Source: Panonychus citri
Lineage: Eukaryota; Arthropoda; Arachnida; Trombidiformes; Tetranychidae
Length of the DNA stretch: 64,000 nucleotides
Reading direction: 5' to 3'
NCBI RefSeq assembly: GCF_014898815.1
Contig: NW_026515542.1
Coordinates: 62,001-126,000 of the forward strand
Made by a program: the position numbers and the translations under genes. Below, in pieces: positions 46,666-60,498 of the stretch. Under the pieces are notes generated by a model that saw only the letters and a list, made by a program, of their open reading frames with translations, was not told the DNA's origin and did not search any database. Position 1 is the stretch's first letter. Each line of letters begins with the position of its first letter.

Positions 46666-48135
46666 GATTATGATGATTTACAATTAAGGAGGAGAATAAT
46701 TTAATCAACATTTTATATATATTCCAATTAACGAAACAAAGTCACAATTAAAAAAAAAAGAAAAGGAAACCTAATCAATCAAGAGGCAATATGTACATTT
46801 ACCAGAGGAATTAAATATGATTTTATCAACAAAGAGGATGAAATGGAAATGGAAGTGAACAGAAATCATTTTACTCAATCTAATTACAATTAGATAAATT
46901 ACTGTTATTGATTATCAACAATTCTTCTGGTTGATTGGCAGTTTGGAAAGAATCGTAAATTGTTAAAACAAATCAAGAGGATCTAAAATTATTTACGCAC
47001 ATCCAATTAAGATACAAACCATTGGTGATCACTAATTAAATTACCGCTGATTAATATCAACAATTAAGGAGAAAGATACAATGAAATTGTTGCATCCAAT
47101 TTAATTGAATTAAAATTTACAAATCAACACTATTAATGTACAAAAGGAAAACAACAATTTAATTAGAGACAAAATCAATCAGAGTGATAATATAAGTAAA
47201 TATTATTATTACATACAACTAATTATGTAAATTGTAATCATCGGAAAATAATACACAATTTGTCGTATTAATTAATTATGTAAATTGATTGTAATAGATT
47301 ATTTTGTTAACTTATACGATTGAAAGAAATGATTAAAATGATAAATTACAAATTCTAATCATGATTTCAATTAATTTGATTGATTGATTAACTTATCACA
47401 AAGAGAGATGATTAATTACTCACAATTCATCACCAATAAGATTTAAATCATCATCACAATTAAAGGGAGTTAATCAACTTGAAAAGCAAAAGAGTAACAA
47501 TCAGTTAATTGTCATCAATTAAACTTAAGTTGGTATTTTATTGAAATTAAATATATTCAATCAAAGGTTATAACCAAATTAAATGTTAACTTTAAATTGA
47601 AAACAAATTTGATTTGTTAATTGTTCCAGTGGTTAATCAGTCTACTCTTAATATTGGGCTACTGGAATCAAATCTAATTAATGATTGATAACTTTCACTT
47701 TTGCTCTCTAATCAATGATACAGTTTAACTTGTTTGATTGGTTAATCAAATTGGTAGCTACTTAATTGAATGTAATCTAATTGTGATTAAAGATTAATTA
47801 ATCCAATAAATGGATGAAAAAAATTTCTAAATACAATGAAGGCGTAATTGATTTGGTCTTTTTTAAATGATCCTCATCATTTAATCACATCACAATTAAA
47901 CAGAGAGAAGTTAATTGTTATCAAAATCTGATAACAATTAACATTAATTAATCTATTAATATGAACAATCAATTTTTTAACCAGGAAAACAACACAACAT
48001 CATTATTGTTAATTCAGTTGTTTGTTTTCTCAATTGTTTTTTGTTTCAATCAAGTGATTAATCAACTTTAATAGTTAAACTTTAATCCATCTTAATCTTT
48101 GTTAATCCACTGATTTAATTACAAAGACAAACTCA
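46666..48135. other. Intergenic stretch, about 1.5 kb
   Basis: Very AT-rich, with many CAATTAA words. No coding frame of note. Confidence 0.5.
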
Positions 48136-51100
48136 ATGTTACCTTGTATTTATTTCCTCCTAATTACAATATTGTCTCAGAATAATTTAATTTCAGGTAA
48201 GTTGGATATTAATCAATTCTAATTTAGTTTGTGTAAAAAATGGACAATTAAAAAGTGATTGTTAATAGAAAGTGAGTTTTACTATTAAAAGTTATGGAAA
48301 AATTTAGAATCAGATTGGACAACTAATTAACTTTGATTAGCAATCAAAAGAAACATTTTCAATTGTAATGATTTTCAGAAAATCAATCACAATTAAGGCT
48401 TTTTGATTATATGATGAATGAGTAAATAATTAACTTTGAAAGCGCGAAAACTGATTAGATTATTTGTAATTTTTTTCTCTCTCAAAACAATTAAAATCTA
48501 ATTCTTTCATTAATCATCTAATCAGGAATTCCATTGGATTTACCTGAACGAAATGCTTATGGTGAAGTACATTTAATATCAACATTAACTAATCAGGTGA
48601 GTTAATTGTTATTATTATTTTCCAATGGAATCTTTTGTTCCTCTCATTTCCAATGATCTAATTAACTAATTGTGGTCTCAGTTAACTGGAGATGTCACTT
48701 CCATGGAGGAATATCTATCAACCAAAATGTACAACGAACGAGGTAAAATTAAGGTCAATCGAAGCGATCAGAGTTACACCATTTTCTACAATGAGAATGA
48801 TGATTTTCGCCTCGTAATGACTGGTAAGTATTTCGTTTGTTACCACAATTAACCATTTTTAATTGTTCTCTTTCCAATTAAATTGTTTACATTAAATTTC
48901 TAGAAACCGATTGTCAGGTTTATAAATATAATGAACGTAAATGGGATAAAAAACTTCCCTTTGTTGACAACGAACTGGAAAATATACTAATCATGTTTGG
49001 ACCAACAATTTACTATCGGATTCAGGCGATGATGATTGATACACCGGTCGGAAAGTCACCATTGATTTGGGTATTAATTGATTAAGTTCATATCGATTAT
49101 TTGCCAATGTTAATTAATCATTTTCTCTCAATCAATCAGTTTAATGGAGATTCGGAAATTGTCCGAGGAATACAAATGCAAACAACTCGAACGACAATTG
49201 AAAATACTTTGAATGTTACCGTTTACAGACAAGGTAAAGATCGTAATCATTTAATTGTGATTGGAAATAATTTCTAATTCTGTCATTTATTAATTAGGTT
49301 TCTATGTAACCGATGAACCTTATCGAGTTGAATTTGATGGATTTCTATTGGAAACATTATCGTCATCAACAGGTAATCAATTTCTAACGATTGACTTTTA
49401 CCTTGTTGAAAGTTTAACCGATTTAAGCTACGAAGTTGCTGTAAGTTTAGATTTTGATTTCCTCTCACTAAATTGTCACTAATTAACTAATTGTTTACCA
49501 GCCAACACCAGGAATAGGATGTATTGAATACTTGGAAAAAGCTAAATCATTTCCAAAAGATGAAGAGATGGGTTTAACTAATAATTTTTATTTCTCTGCC
49601 ATTGAGACAACCGATCAAGGGAATGAGATATTTTTAAAGGTAAATTGTAATTGCGACAATTAACTCCATCTAATTGTTAACTTGTTCTCAGATGTTTGTT
49701 GACTCTCCAGCTAAAGTTGTACGATATATCGTTGATTATGGAGGTGATTTGATGGAAACAATTTACGATTACAATTTAGGAATTTCTTATTCCTTTGCAT
49801 CGTCACAATGTACTAAAAGCTCAATGGTCGATGGGGATGTCGGTGTAATTAACGGTAAATTTAATGTCAAGGAGCTTCTTTGGCAACGAGGTGATTTCCT
49901 TTATTTAGGAAAATTTTTCTATGTAAGTAATTTAATTGTAAAGTTAATTGTTGATTCTAATTGTGTGTGGATGTTTGTTTTTACAGAAACATCGATCTGG
50001 TATAATTTGTGATGTTTGGGAAAAAATTGATTACAATTATGAATACGAGGGAAGTAAATACGATAAAGTTGTTACAACTCAATATTTCTTGGAAAAGGTA
50101 ACAATTAACTTTGCTAATTTACCAAATTTAATGAATCTAACATTTGATTGTGTTTTTCTTTCAAACAATTAGGCTGATATTTCGGGGTTTATACCTTATA
50201 ATAAGAAACAAACTCTCATTAGTATGACCAGAACTTTTTACAATTTAGACTCTCAGGTTAGTTGATTAATGAATTTGAAATTTGCAAGACAATTTATGAA
50301 ATCGTTTAATTTACTAATTGTCATTTGAACAGAAAAATTATCGTTTGAATCAAGTACTACGACGGGATATTTACGATCTTGTTGATTCGATCCCTGAATC
50401 TGAATATCAAACCTTATTCCAGGTCTATGATTGTGACACTAAAAATGCTGATAAATTGTGGTTAATTTTTGAAATTGTACCAACAGGTAAGAGTTGGATT
50501 TGTATTACAATTAAGATTTCTTCAAGTTCTAATTGATTTTCTTGCATTAATTAGATTTTTCCAGAGCAAATGAAGCAATTAAAACTGCAGAAAAAAATTT
50601 AATCATGTTACGTGAAGGTGTTCGTGATAATATAATCAAATCAATTTCTATGTCCCCATTAAGAATAGCAAACATCGAATTTGATTTCTCAGATCAAACA
50701 ATTAATTCTCGAATTATGTTCATTGAGAAGCCTACAATTACAGGTAATTAAATTGCAATTTAATCCACAAGCAGTTGATTAACTTTTCATCTAAATCTTG
50801 TTTAGATGCGTTGGTTAAATTAGTGAAAAAAGTTGACAGAAAGTTAATCAATCCATTCACAGATGAATTTAAATCATTGTTTGATTGTGTCAGCAAAGTT
50901 GCTTTTTATAGCAATTCAAAGTAAGTAATCAATACAATTGTGACAATCAGTTGATCTTAGACACGACAATTAATACTTTTCCTATCAACAGATCAATAGC
51001 TTGGTGTAAGGATAACAATCAACAATTATGTTCACCGGTTGATGATGTTAAATCATTGAAATCTTCTGGAAATGATTTAATTTCGTGTGAAATTTACAGT

Positions 51101-52417
51101 CACCCAGTTGGTGATTTACGTGATTTAGTTAATGAATTTCCATTGAAATCTTTACACGATGTGTTGATTAACCGATCGCAGAATAGACCGTTCATGGTTG
51201 GACCAATGGACGATAAGTCGAAAATGTTCAAATTCCAAGTGACCAATGTCATCTATTCGGATGAAAGTGAACAATCAACCGAATCAAAGTTACTCTTTAG
51301 TAAATTGTTTTCCGAATACAAATTGAAAACTAATCATGAGAAGGTTTTTCCAATCGATGAACCAATAACGACTCTTGGTGATTGTTATCATATTTGCGAA
51401 TCATCTGAAAAAATTGATTGTTCTGGTTTCTCATTCTGTACTAATCCAAAGGACCGATCTAAGGTTTCGTGTCAATTAACTAATCATGTATTTCTAATCT
51501 CTGATGATTTAAAATCAAGGGAAGCCATTGAATCTGATGTAGATTGTGACATTTATGGTAAAAATCATATTCTTGATTATGTAAGAATCAGTGATCGTGA
51601 AATAATTTCCACAGGAATTGGTGAATTAACTGTTACCCCTGATGAATGTGCTTCCAAATGTACTAATTCAGTTGATTGTAAATCATTTAGTTATTGTGAT
51701 AATGCAATTTGTGCTCTGAGTGGAAACATTTACCTTACTCGATTGTCGAAGCCAAATGATAATTGTAATTCGTATATGTGTGAGTATAAGTTTAAATTGT
51801 TGTTGATTGTTTATCCCTATGATATGATAATTAAATTGTTTCGTTTTCTATTACAATTTTTAGTGAAGAGAACTGATAATTTCAAACTAACTGGAACCAA
51901 TTTAGTTGATGGTGTAGTGTTTGTAGAGGAAGGTGTTAATTTGGATCAATGTGCAACAATTTGTTTTGATTATGCTTCTGGTAATGATAAATGTTTATCA
52001 TTTAATTACTGCCCTAAAGGTAGAGCCCAATCAACTTGCCAATTGTCTCAGAGTAAATTGTCACCATCGAAAGTTAATCATTACCACCAATCATCAAGCA
52101 ATTTATCATTAACTGCCTCTGGTAATTGTTACCATTATGAATTAACTGATGGATCAAAAATGTTGCTTGATCCATCAAATGATCAAAAAGTAACAACAAT
52201 TATCACTTCTGCTGGTGGTGGATTGATAGCAATTATTATGCTGATTTGCTTAATTGTTGGATTTATTTATGGTTTCGTTGGTGAATACATTTATTTACGG
52301 GTTAATAAGCAATTACCAACCACTAATTACAACAGTAATTCATCAAATATTCAATCAGCAACATTTTCCTGGTCAAGGCAAGTCGATGATGATCAACAAT
52401 CAACAATCAACAATTGA
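48136..52417 (+). CDS. Large single-pass membrane protein with apple-like repeats
   Basis: Exons: 48136-48196, 48526-48596, 48682-48823, 48904-49070, 49140-49233, 49298-49440, 49502-49639, 49692-49922, 49987-50097, 50173-50256, 50333-50486, 50555-50743, 50806-50920, 50992-52417. The phases sum exactly (1041 aa). The N-terminal signal peptide is MLPCIYFLLITILS. The first about 550 residues are a cysteine-poor ectodomain I do not recognise. Three PAN/apple-like modules then follow: GDCYHICESSEKIDCSGFSF; TPDECASKCTNSVDCKSFSY; LDQCATICFD...CLSFNYC. One TM helix (GGLIAIIMLICLIVGFIY) and a short cytosolic tail end the protein. An 84-bp segment at 51780-51863 has perfect intron borders and no stop, so it may be spliced (1013 aa) or retained. 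Function unknown; surface adhesion or recognition is plausible. Confidence 0.85.
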
Positions 52418-53322
52418 ACAATCTATTGATTACCAGACAACAGAAAAACTAACCAATTTTTAATATTTAATGTAAAGTAACAATTTCGATCAAATCTTTG
52501 TAAATAAAATTAACTAATCATTATATCGATGAAAAATCAACGCAGATCATAATTGCAGCGAAGGTGAGAGATTAAGACCATCACATCCTTGCATGGATAA
52601 CAATTAGTATTGTTACTGTGTGTGGATATTGTTAATCGAGGCAATGAGAGCCGAAAAAAGGTTTTCCAATAACTGTCGCTACCAATTTACGATCCAATAA
52701 AGTTCTGGCTACGAAACTTTTTCCAATTTAATTTCATCACCAGAATTAGAAGGTAAATCTTTCAACAAGAAAAACAATTCACCAGGTAAAAGTTTCGATC
52801 AATAGTAATCCATAAACTGATTTTCCACTCAATGAACTTTTTAGGATCAATTAAATTAAACTCTACTATTATCACTCTAATCACCTAATTGTTGGATCAA
52901 TTTAATTTCAAGAAAAAAAAATCAATCCCAAAAGCGGGAAAAATAATCAAAAAAGAATCGATTAAAATCGAATATCCTAAATTTTCACCGGTAATCAGAA
53001 CTGATTTTCTTATAAGAAGAAAAATTTATCGTGATAATAATCAAATTAATTTATTCTAATTCTCATAATTTTCTATAATAAATTGATTGAATTTCGATAA
53101 TTTTCTCAATTTGTAATCAATAAAAGAGAAATTTGGAAAATCGATTTCCCTCGTTCGATGTAATCGATTTTTCTAATGTTTTGGTTTTTTTCCTTCTTTA
53201 TTTTTGTTTCATCTTCAAGTTTATTTCCTTTTGATTTGATTGTTACTATTTTCTTACTGATCTATTGGGTCGAATGTTTTTTCCCTCTTAATTTTCTGTT
53301 TTAACTATTTGCTGTCATAACC
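52418..53322. other. Intergenic stretch and APC1 leader
   Basis: Contains the small mRpL21 relic (separate entry). Otherwise AT-rich, with ATCGAT-type words around 52960-53160 ahead of APC1. Confidence 0.5.
52660..52815 (-). pseudogene. Second mRpL21 fragment
   Basis: Minus-strand reading gives KLLPGELFFLLKDLPSNSGD then EIKLEKVS followed by a stop, then ARTLLDRKLVATVIGKP. It parallels the relic at 35 kb (LLTEGDMFYVLKDLPANPGD; LLDRNLVHGTVIE). There is no start, and an internal stop and deletions are present. Confidence 0.65.
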
Positions 53323-56300
53323 ATGATTCTCGGTGGATCACCTCAAGAGTTTATTCCATATGGAAGGAAGTTGCTTCCATACCACCCGAAGCATCATTAT
53401 TCTGCTCCAATGGGAAAAGGTGATTCGGCTTTTAGTTCAGTCGAAACGGCACCAAGTCGAGATAATTTTCTATCCATTGATTCTGTTAGCCTAAAGGACC
53501 ATTCGTCGGTAAGTAATTAGATGCAATGAAATTTCATTGGCTCTTAATTCATTTATTAATAGTTAGCCGACTTGTTTACTTTACCCAACTAATGTTTTCT
53601 CACGTTGTTTTCTTGGTATTTCTTTGACTCTTTGTCTTTCCGTTCATTTTATCCTTTGGAAAGGTTGAAACATGGACACTTCGAGGCTCTAATGATGGTG
53701 AAGAAGAGCTTTATACTTGTGACAATGTTGTCGTTCACAGTGTTTCTGATGGAGAATCTGGTTGCCGGTTATTAAGGAGCTTCACCTTAAAATCAAAGGT
53801 TCATCAAGCGGTTTGGTGTAGTTTTTATGATGATACAAAAGACACAACAATCGAGTGTATCTGTGCCATTGATGATAAAAATTTGGAAATATTTTCAGAA
53901 GAAGGAGATAATTATCCGATTACTTTGCCATTTCAGGTAATTCAATCATTGTGTGCATGTGAAAATTAACTTTGTTACTAATCAATTTCTCTTTCATAGG
54001 TTTCGAAATTAATTCCTACTAAATTGGGATTACTTTTGGAACGAGTTCCTCAATCAAATGAAATCAATCCAAACTCTACATTTACGCCTTACCCTGTTCT
54101 CTATTTCCTGGGTCATCCGTTTAAAGATATTGGTCCAGTTATCCTGAAACCAGTGCCAACAAGTAACAATTCACTGACTTACCTAACAATGGCCAACAAA
54201 TTGGAGTTGGTGTTTTTTGACAAGAAGACAAGTCTCTGTCTATTTTACCACAAAACCGAGGGTACTCACAGTGTTTGGCGTCTTCGTAAAGCAACTGAAT
54301 CCGAAGTTGACCTGATAACTTGTAATCAAAGTTCTAGATCAAGTGTTGACCCCATGTCTCGATCAACATCTCTAATCGAATCACCATTAGTGACCAGTTT
54401 AAGACAATCAACCGGCCTTTTAGCTGGAAATGTATCTTCTCCTTTTCGAGGAATCTCTTCTAAACCATTATCATCTCCTATTATTGCTCAAGAACGAAGT
54501 TCACCTTGTTGTTCACCTCACGTTCTCTCTCCCCTTCGAACTAGTCGATTAGCGGCCTCACCCGCTTCTCCCATGGTACATCGAGGATATTCAACTCCAA
54601 CCACATCTAAAATGAATCAATCATCAATTAACACAATGAAAGCCGAAATTTCATCTCCTCTGGAACGTATTTCAACTCCGACACGATCTTTCCTCACAAT
54701 GGACTTTTTCGATGACATTGACACACCGATTCTCCTTGAAGTTTGTATCGAACACATTTGGAGTGAACCCGCTCATGGTCTCACGGGGAAAACAAGAAAA
54801 GCTTTTATAGCCGCTGATCTGATGGGTCAAAATTTCATGTCTTATCTTCTTGGTCCACAGCAACAATTGAAACTGATTCGTTTTGACTCAAGTAACGATG
54901 GTAAAAGAATAATATTTGGACCATTAAACTTGATAAGCGCCAAAGACGCCGAACCAATTGAAAGTTTAAACATGATCTGTGTTCTTGATCCATTGAACAA
55001 TATTATCCTTTACAGTGGAATCAACAAAGTTAGTTCGGTACACGTTCCCTTCCTTATATCACCAACTTCGGGTCTGGTCACTTCTCCGTCAACATCTAAA
55101 TCATTCTCAATGCAAACCGCTGTTATGAGACGAAGTAATTTAGCCTCATCAAGCCGACCTTCCAGTTCACTCAGTCATCAACCAAGATTTTCCGCTGAAG
55201 ATGAATTATCTCCAGTTCTACATGATCAAAGTAGCTCAACAGTTTTCGATCCAGAATCAAGTTTAACAACATTCTCATACAAATCTCTGGCAATAATCAA
55301 TTCTGTTAAAGATAATGTCAAGAATCGTATTACAATTGAGACAAGTCATTCAATCAATTTTCGCCTCTCGTTACCTCCAATTACAACCTCAAGTGTAGTC
55401 GAACTTTGTCTCAAAGCATTGAAAGCAGTTCTACCAAGAGACACCGGAATTCAATTAGTTATTCGATGGTATTCACTTCGAAATTCACCTGGAACTTATG
55501 AATTTACACCGGAAAAGGAATTGGATCTATTTAAATTGTGTCTTCTCTCACTTATCGGCTATGATCTTGATCCTAATGCTTTTGATATGGATTTTTATAG
55601 TAACATATCACCTTCGTTGGCGAAAAAGTCTAAAATGGAATCAGATGAAAGAGGTTCAGATGAAGATTGGATTTGGTTATTATCCAATTCACCTTCATCT
55701 ACAAAGAAAACGTTTATCCGTCGAGCTGCTGCCGATATATGTAAACCCATTAATCCATCTAATCCACTTTTTCCTTATCTTCCATCAATCTTATTCAGTC
55801 TTCATTTGATTCATGAGGAATTACTTTTGAATATTTTACTCAAAGATTATGCACCACAGCTCTGTGATATTATCTACATGATTGCCAGTGATTTAAAGCT
55901 CATCTCTTATAAGGATTATTATTGGCGGATGTTACCAAGTGTCTGTTCAATGTTAAATTGTCCCTCAAGGATTAATAAGAAAGATTTTAAATCATTAGTT
56001 CATCCAAATTTTTTGACCGATTCACCGCCGATTGCTTATAATCATTTACAATCCCTATTATCTCACAATGGTACCAATGGTTTCCCATATATTCCGGAAG
56101 TTACTTGTTCAATTAGACGAATTGTTTTAATTTATTCTTGCTTTATTAATGATAATCTATTTGAAAATATGGTTCTAACTCCAGTTAATCATATGAAACA
56201 AGATTCACGATTATCGATTGGATTAGAAATAAGTTGTTCTGGTTCAGCTCAGGAAAGGATAATTGTTTGTATGAATAAACTTGAAATGACACAAAATGAC

Positions 56301-59300
56301 CTTAAATGTATTCCCCCTGGTTTGGTGTTACCCCTTTGGTCAGCTATTTTCCATTGTAAACCCGATCCACCGGTCACTTGGAATGCCGATTGTTATACTT
56401 TGATTGGTCGCGATGATTTGGCAAGTCTTTGTGGTACCAAAAGACCAAAATATCCGTTGCAAGTGAAAGAAGTGCTTAACATTGACAACGACGAAGACGG
56501 TTTAAGTGGCCTTAATCGGGAAGCACTTTCACTACTTTTCCCTGAAGATCAACGCGTCGATGAAGCTTACGAGATGTTACAATCTTCTAAACCCGTTTCG
56601 ATTACTATTCAACAGCGACCTGGTGTATCTGATAACGAATTTATTGAAGAACAAGAGAGACATCTTTATACTCTATGTATTCGTACAATGGCCTTACCCG
56701 TTGGTAGGGGAATGTTAACCTTACGAACTTTTAAGCCGGTGGTTGCCAAAACTTTCCACATCCCTAAGTTGTGCCTTGGCGGGCGAGTTCCCCCTCGAAA
56801 TGTTGTCATTGAGTTGGCTCATATTGATATTCCAAGTAACATGAATGTTTGGCCTTCTTTTCATAACGGAGTTGCCGCTGGTCTAAAAGCTTGTCCAAGT
56901 GCTTCGAATACGATTGATTCTCATTGGATAACTTATAATAAAACTAAAAGTAATTCGTTAGCCGGTGATGCTCAAAATGAACACGCTGGTTTCCTTTTCG
57001 CATTAGGTTTAAATGGGCATCTTTCTCGACTTTCGACAATGAACATTCACGATTATTTGTGTAAAGGAAATGAACTTACCCGAGTAGCGGTTCTTTTGGG
57101 TCTCGCAGCGGCTAAAAGAGGGACTATGGACATTAGCGTTGAAAGGATACTTTCAATTCACGTTGAAGCGCTTTTACCTTCATCTTCAATCGAGCTCGAT
57201 GTTCCTCCGGTGGTTGAGGTTGCCGCTATTCTTGGCGTTGGTCTACTTTATCAGGGTTCAGGTCAACGTCATATCGCTGAAATGTTACTGGGTGAAATCG
57301 GCCGACTTCCTGGACCAGAAATGGAGCATTATATTGACCGTGAAAGTTATGCATTAGCGGCTGGACTTGCTTTTGGTTTGGTTACACTTGGTAAAGGAAA
57401 TGAAATGATCTCAACTGTCGCATCCAATGAAGGTGTTTCCATGGCCGATGAAATGTGTAACTATATGATTGGTGGTCATAAACGTCCAATGACCGCCGCT
57501 CAAAAGGAGAAATATAAAACTCCCAGTTATCAAATTAGAGAAGGTGATAATGTTAATTGTGATGTTACCAGTCCAGGGGCAACTCTGGCTCTTGGGATGA
57601 TGTTTTTCAACACCAATAACGAAGCGGTTGCTAAATGGGTCACGGCTCCTGATACTCAATACCTATTGGAATCTGTTAGACCGGATTTTCTTCTTCTTCG
57701 AACCCTTGCCAAAGGATTAATCATGTGGGGAACGATAAAACCAACTCGTGCCTGGATTGATTCCCATTTACCGACAATTGTCTCGGACAATGCGTTAACA
57801 CGAGAGGTTGATTTCAATTCACGTATCGATTATGAAACTATGAGTCAAGCATATTGTAATATTATCGCCGGTGCTTGTATGGCAATGGGTCTTAAATATG
57901 CTGGTACCGCTAATCAAGAAGCCTATTCAGCGATATTTTCATTAGTAAATATTTTCATCACTTTACCTAACGAGCAAGTACTCGCTGAACAAGCGGGTCG
58001 TAGTACCATTGAATCTTGTCTTAATGTACTTATTATTTCACTCGCCATGATTATGGCCGGAACGGGTAACGTTGAGGTAATGCGAATCTGTCGTTTCTTA
58101 AGATCTCGTATCTCTCAAGTTAACGTTGTCCTTTACGGCTCCCATATGGCCTCACACATGGCCATGGGTCTACTCTTCCTGGGCGGCTGTCGTTACACCT
58201 TAAGTTCAACTCCCGAATCAATCGCTGCCTTGATCTGTGCCTTTTTCCCTAAATACCCAATCCATAGTAATGATAATCGATACCATCTTCAAGCCTTTCG
58301 ACATCTTTACGTTCTAGCAGCTGAACCACGATTGGTACTACCTCGTGATATCGATACTAATAAACTGATCTACGCCAATTTGTCCGTTAAACTGAAAGAT
58401 CAAAGGATATTACGACTTCGAGCTCCATGTTTCTTACCACAAATGGATGCACTAGAAGAAGTGACTCTCGAAGACGATAGATATTGGAAAATATCCTTCG
58501 ATCGTCACCTAAATTGGAACAATTTAACAACCATGTTAATAAGAAATGGAATCTTATTCATTAAACAGAAAGTCGGATGTTTACCTTACAAAGAAGATCC
58601 AAAAGGTTACAAAAGTATTCACGCTCAATGTGTCATGAAAGATGCAGTTCGAGGTTGGACTTACAAGGTAGTACAATTTATTAATACAAAATCGCGATTA
58701 ACTGTTAACAATTAATCAATTTCTTTCTCTTTGCTTCTAGTCGGATATGTTAACCTCGTTCTCAAGTAATCCATTGGTAATCAATTATACTCGTTATCTA
58801 TTAACACCTAAATCAAACATTCCCAACGAAGCGATATTTCAACATCATCTATCAGCTGTTCTGTTTCATTGTGCTTCCAATGAAACCGTTGAGTGTTTAC
58901 CTTCAATCATGCATTTCCTGAAGATGATCAACGAATCGGAAAAACTGACCCCATTTTATTTGATTCAAGTTCGTCTCTTGATTCATTGTCTTCCTAAATG
59001 TGATTTCATAAAAATGGACTTTTTCGAGGCTTTGAAAACACTGGTCGAAAATAACATGAAAGGTATTCAAAAGAGATTAAATTAATTGTATTTCATTTGA
59101 CTAATTACTTTTTACTTGTTCACCTAATTAGGTCTGGATAAAGCTTCATTAATCAGCTATTTAAGAGGGGAAAAAGATTTATCCGAAATGGACAATCAAA
59201 TCAATTCGGCTTTGATATTTTACCAATTACCTCCATATGCATCCCTGGCACCATTAAGAGGTAATTATTACGATCAAATTAAATTCGGTTAAATTGTTAA

Positions 59301-59438
59301 TTATTAATTTCTTTTTCTTTTTCTCTCTCTCTCAATTCAATAGGAAAAATTTCCTTCACTGACGTTATATTGAACATCCAACATTTTAATCTGTCAAATA
59401 CATCGCTATTAATGCTTTCGAAAATTTTTTCTAATTAA
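53323..59438 (+). CDS. APC1: Anaphase-promoting complex subunit 1
   Basis: Six exons: 53323-53508, 53664-53936, 54000-58667, 58741-59062, 59132-59260, 59344-59438; 1890 aa, the usual APC1 size. The N-terminal beta-propeller region includes FIPYGRKLLPYHPKH and VHQAVWCSFYDD. The middle is Ser/Pro-rich with many SP sites. The proteasome/cyclosome repeats characteristic of APC1 and the proteasome base subunits are clear: HAGFLFALGLNGHLSRL, RVAVLLGLAAAKRGTMD, AAILGVGLLYQGSGQRH, YALAAGLAFGLVTLGKGN, SPGATLALGMMFFNTNN, and later MASHMAMGLLFLGGCRYTL. It is the scaffold of the mitotic ubiquitin ligase. One exon is 4.7 kb. It converges on the XMAP215-type gene. Confidence 0.95.
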
Positions 59439-60498
59439 ATTGTCCATTCAATCATTTGGATGGATAATTTTCTCTAATTGTTATTTTATAATTTATTGTC
59501 GCTAATTTGATTATTTGGAAGATGAAATAAGACCAAATAATATCAACCTTTCAATGGATCCAATGTCCAAAGAATATCTCAACTTTAATCATCGTAATTG
59601 TCAAAATAATTATCTTTCTATATCAATAAATCAATTGAACAGAATCAAAACAATTTTCTTTAAACTGGTTAATTATTAATAAGCTTATCATTCAATTAAA
59701 TTGCCAAGAAGAGCTGATCAAGCTAAACGATTCAAAGTCATTCAAATAGTTAATAAAATTTTCGCCTTTTACACTTAATTAGTCGAAGAATTTAAATTTT
59801 TCGGTTATTGAGTTTGACAAGAATTTCATAAGAATTAAAGATTTCAGGCCGAACTGAATATTGTCCGAACTCGATAGCAGGAACTCTGTTTGAGTTTTCT
59901 CGTTTAAATGATTAGTAAATTTAACCAACTAACAAGAGTTAATTGGTTTTGATTTCTCAGAAATTCTGAAAAAATATTCAGCAATCAGGTTATAAATGTC
60001 GATAAATCAGATTCAGTGGATAATTAAAGAAACATATAAGTATAATTGAAATACAATCATTTATTAAAATAAATCAGATTAATATTTCTTGAATTTTTTT
60101 ACAATCAAGTCCGTAAGTTTGTGTATTTGATTGATTTGTATATTTGATGAAAACTTTTAATCACTTCTAGTTTTATGGTAATTGTGATGCACGATTATGA
60201 TTAAAAGTAGCCTTTTAGCTTTAGCCTTTTGTTGATTTGTGATAAAATGAACGAAACTTAAAATGGGCGGATTTCCTGGTATCTAAAGCGGCTGCCAAGA
60301 GGCAAATGAACACTTCTCCAAGTGAAAACGAGTGGTTTGTATAGTCGAAGTGTCTTTTTTATGGCATCACAAGTACTTTTGTTTTATAACATAAAATGTT
60401 GTAGCGGTGGTGATGATAGAAAAGAGAGAGAGAGAGAGAAGAGGAAGAGGAAAAGATGATGTAGATTCTCATTTTAATAGATTTCGATGACTTATCAT
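59439..60498. other. APC1 3' flank and 3' UTR of the fusion gene
   Basis: 59.4-60.3 kb is AT-rich with no gene. About 60298-60498 is the reverse complement of the DCP1 3' UTR (25968-26190), including a GA/CT-rich tract, so the minus-strand gene uses a DCP1-derived 3' UTR. Confidence 0.7.
60356..60421 (-). promoter_or_regulatory. DCP1-type conserved 3' UTR block
   Basis: Reverse complement is identical, as read, to 26080-26144 in the DCP1 3' UTR, including the AACAT-TTT-ATGTT inverted repeat. Confidence 0.6.
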
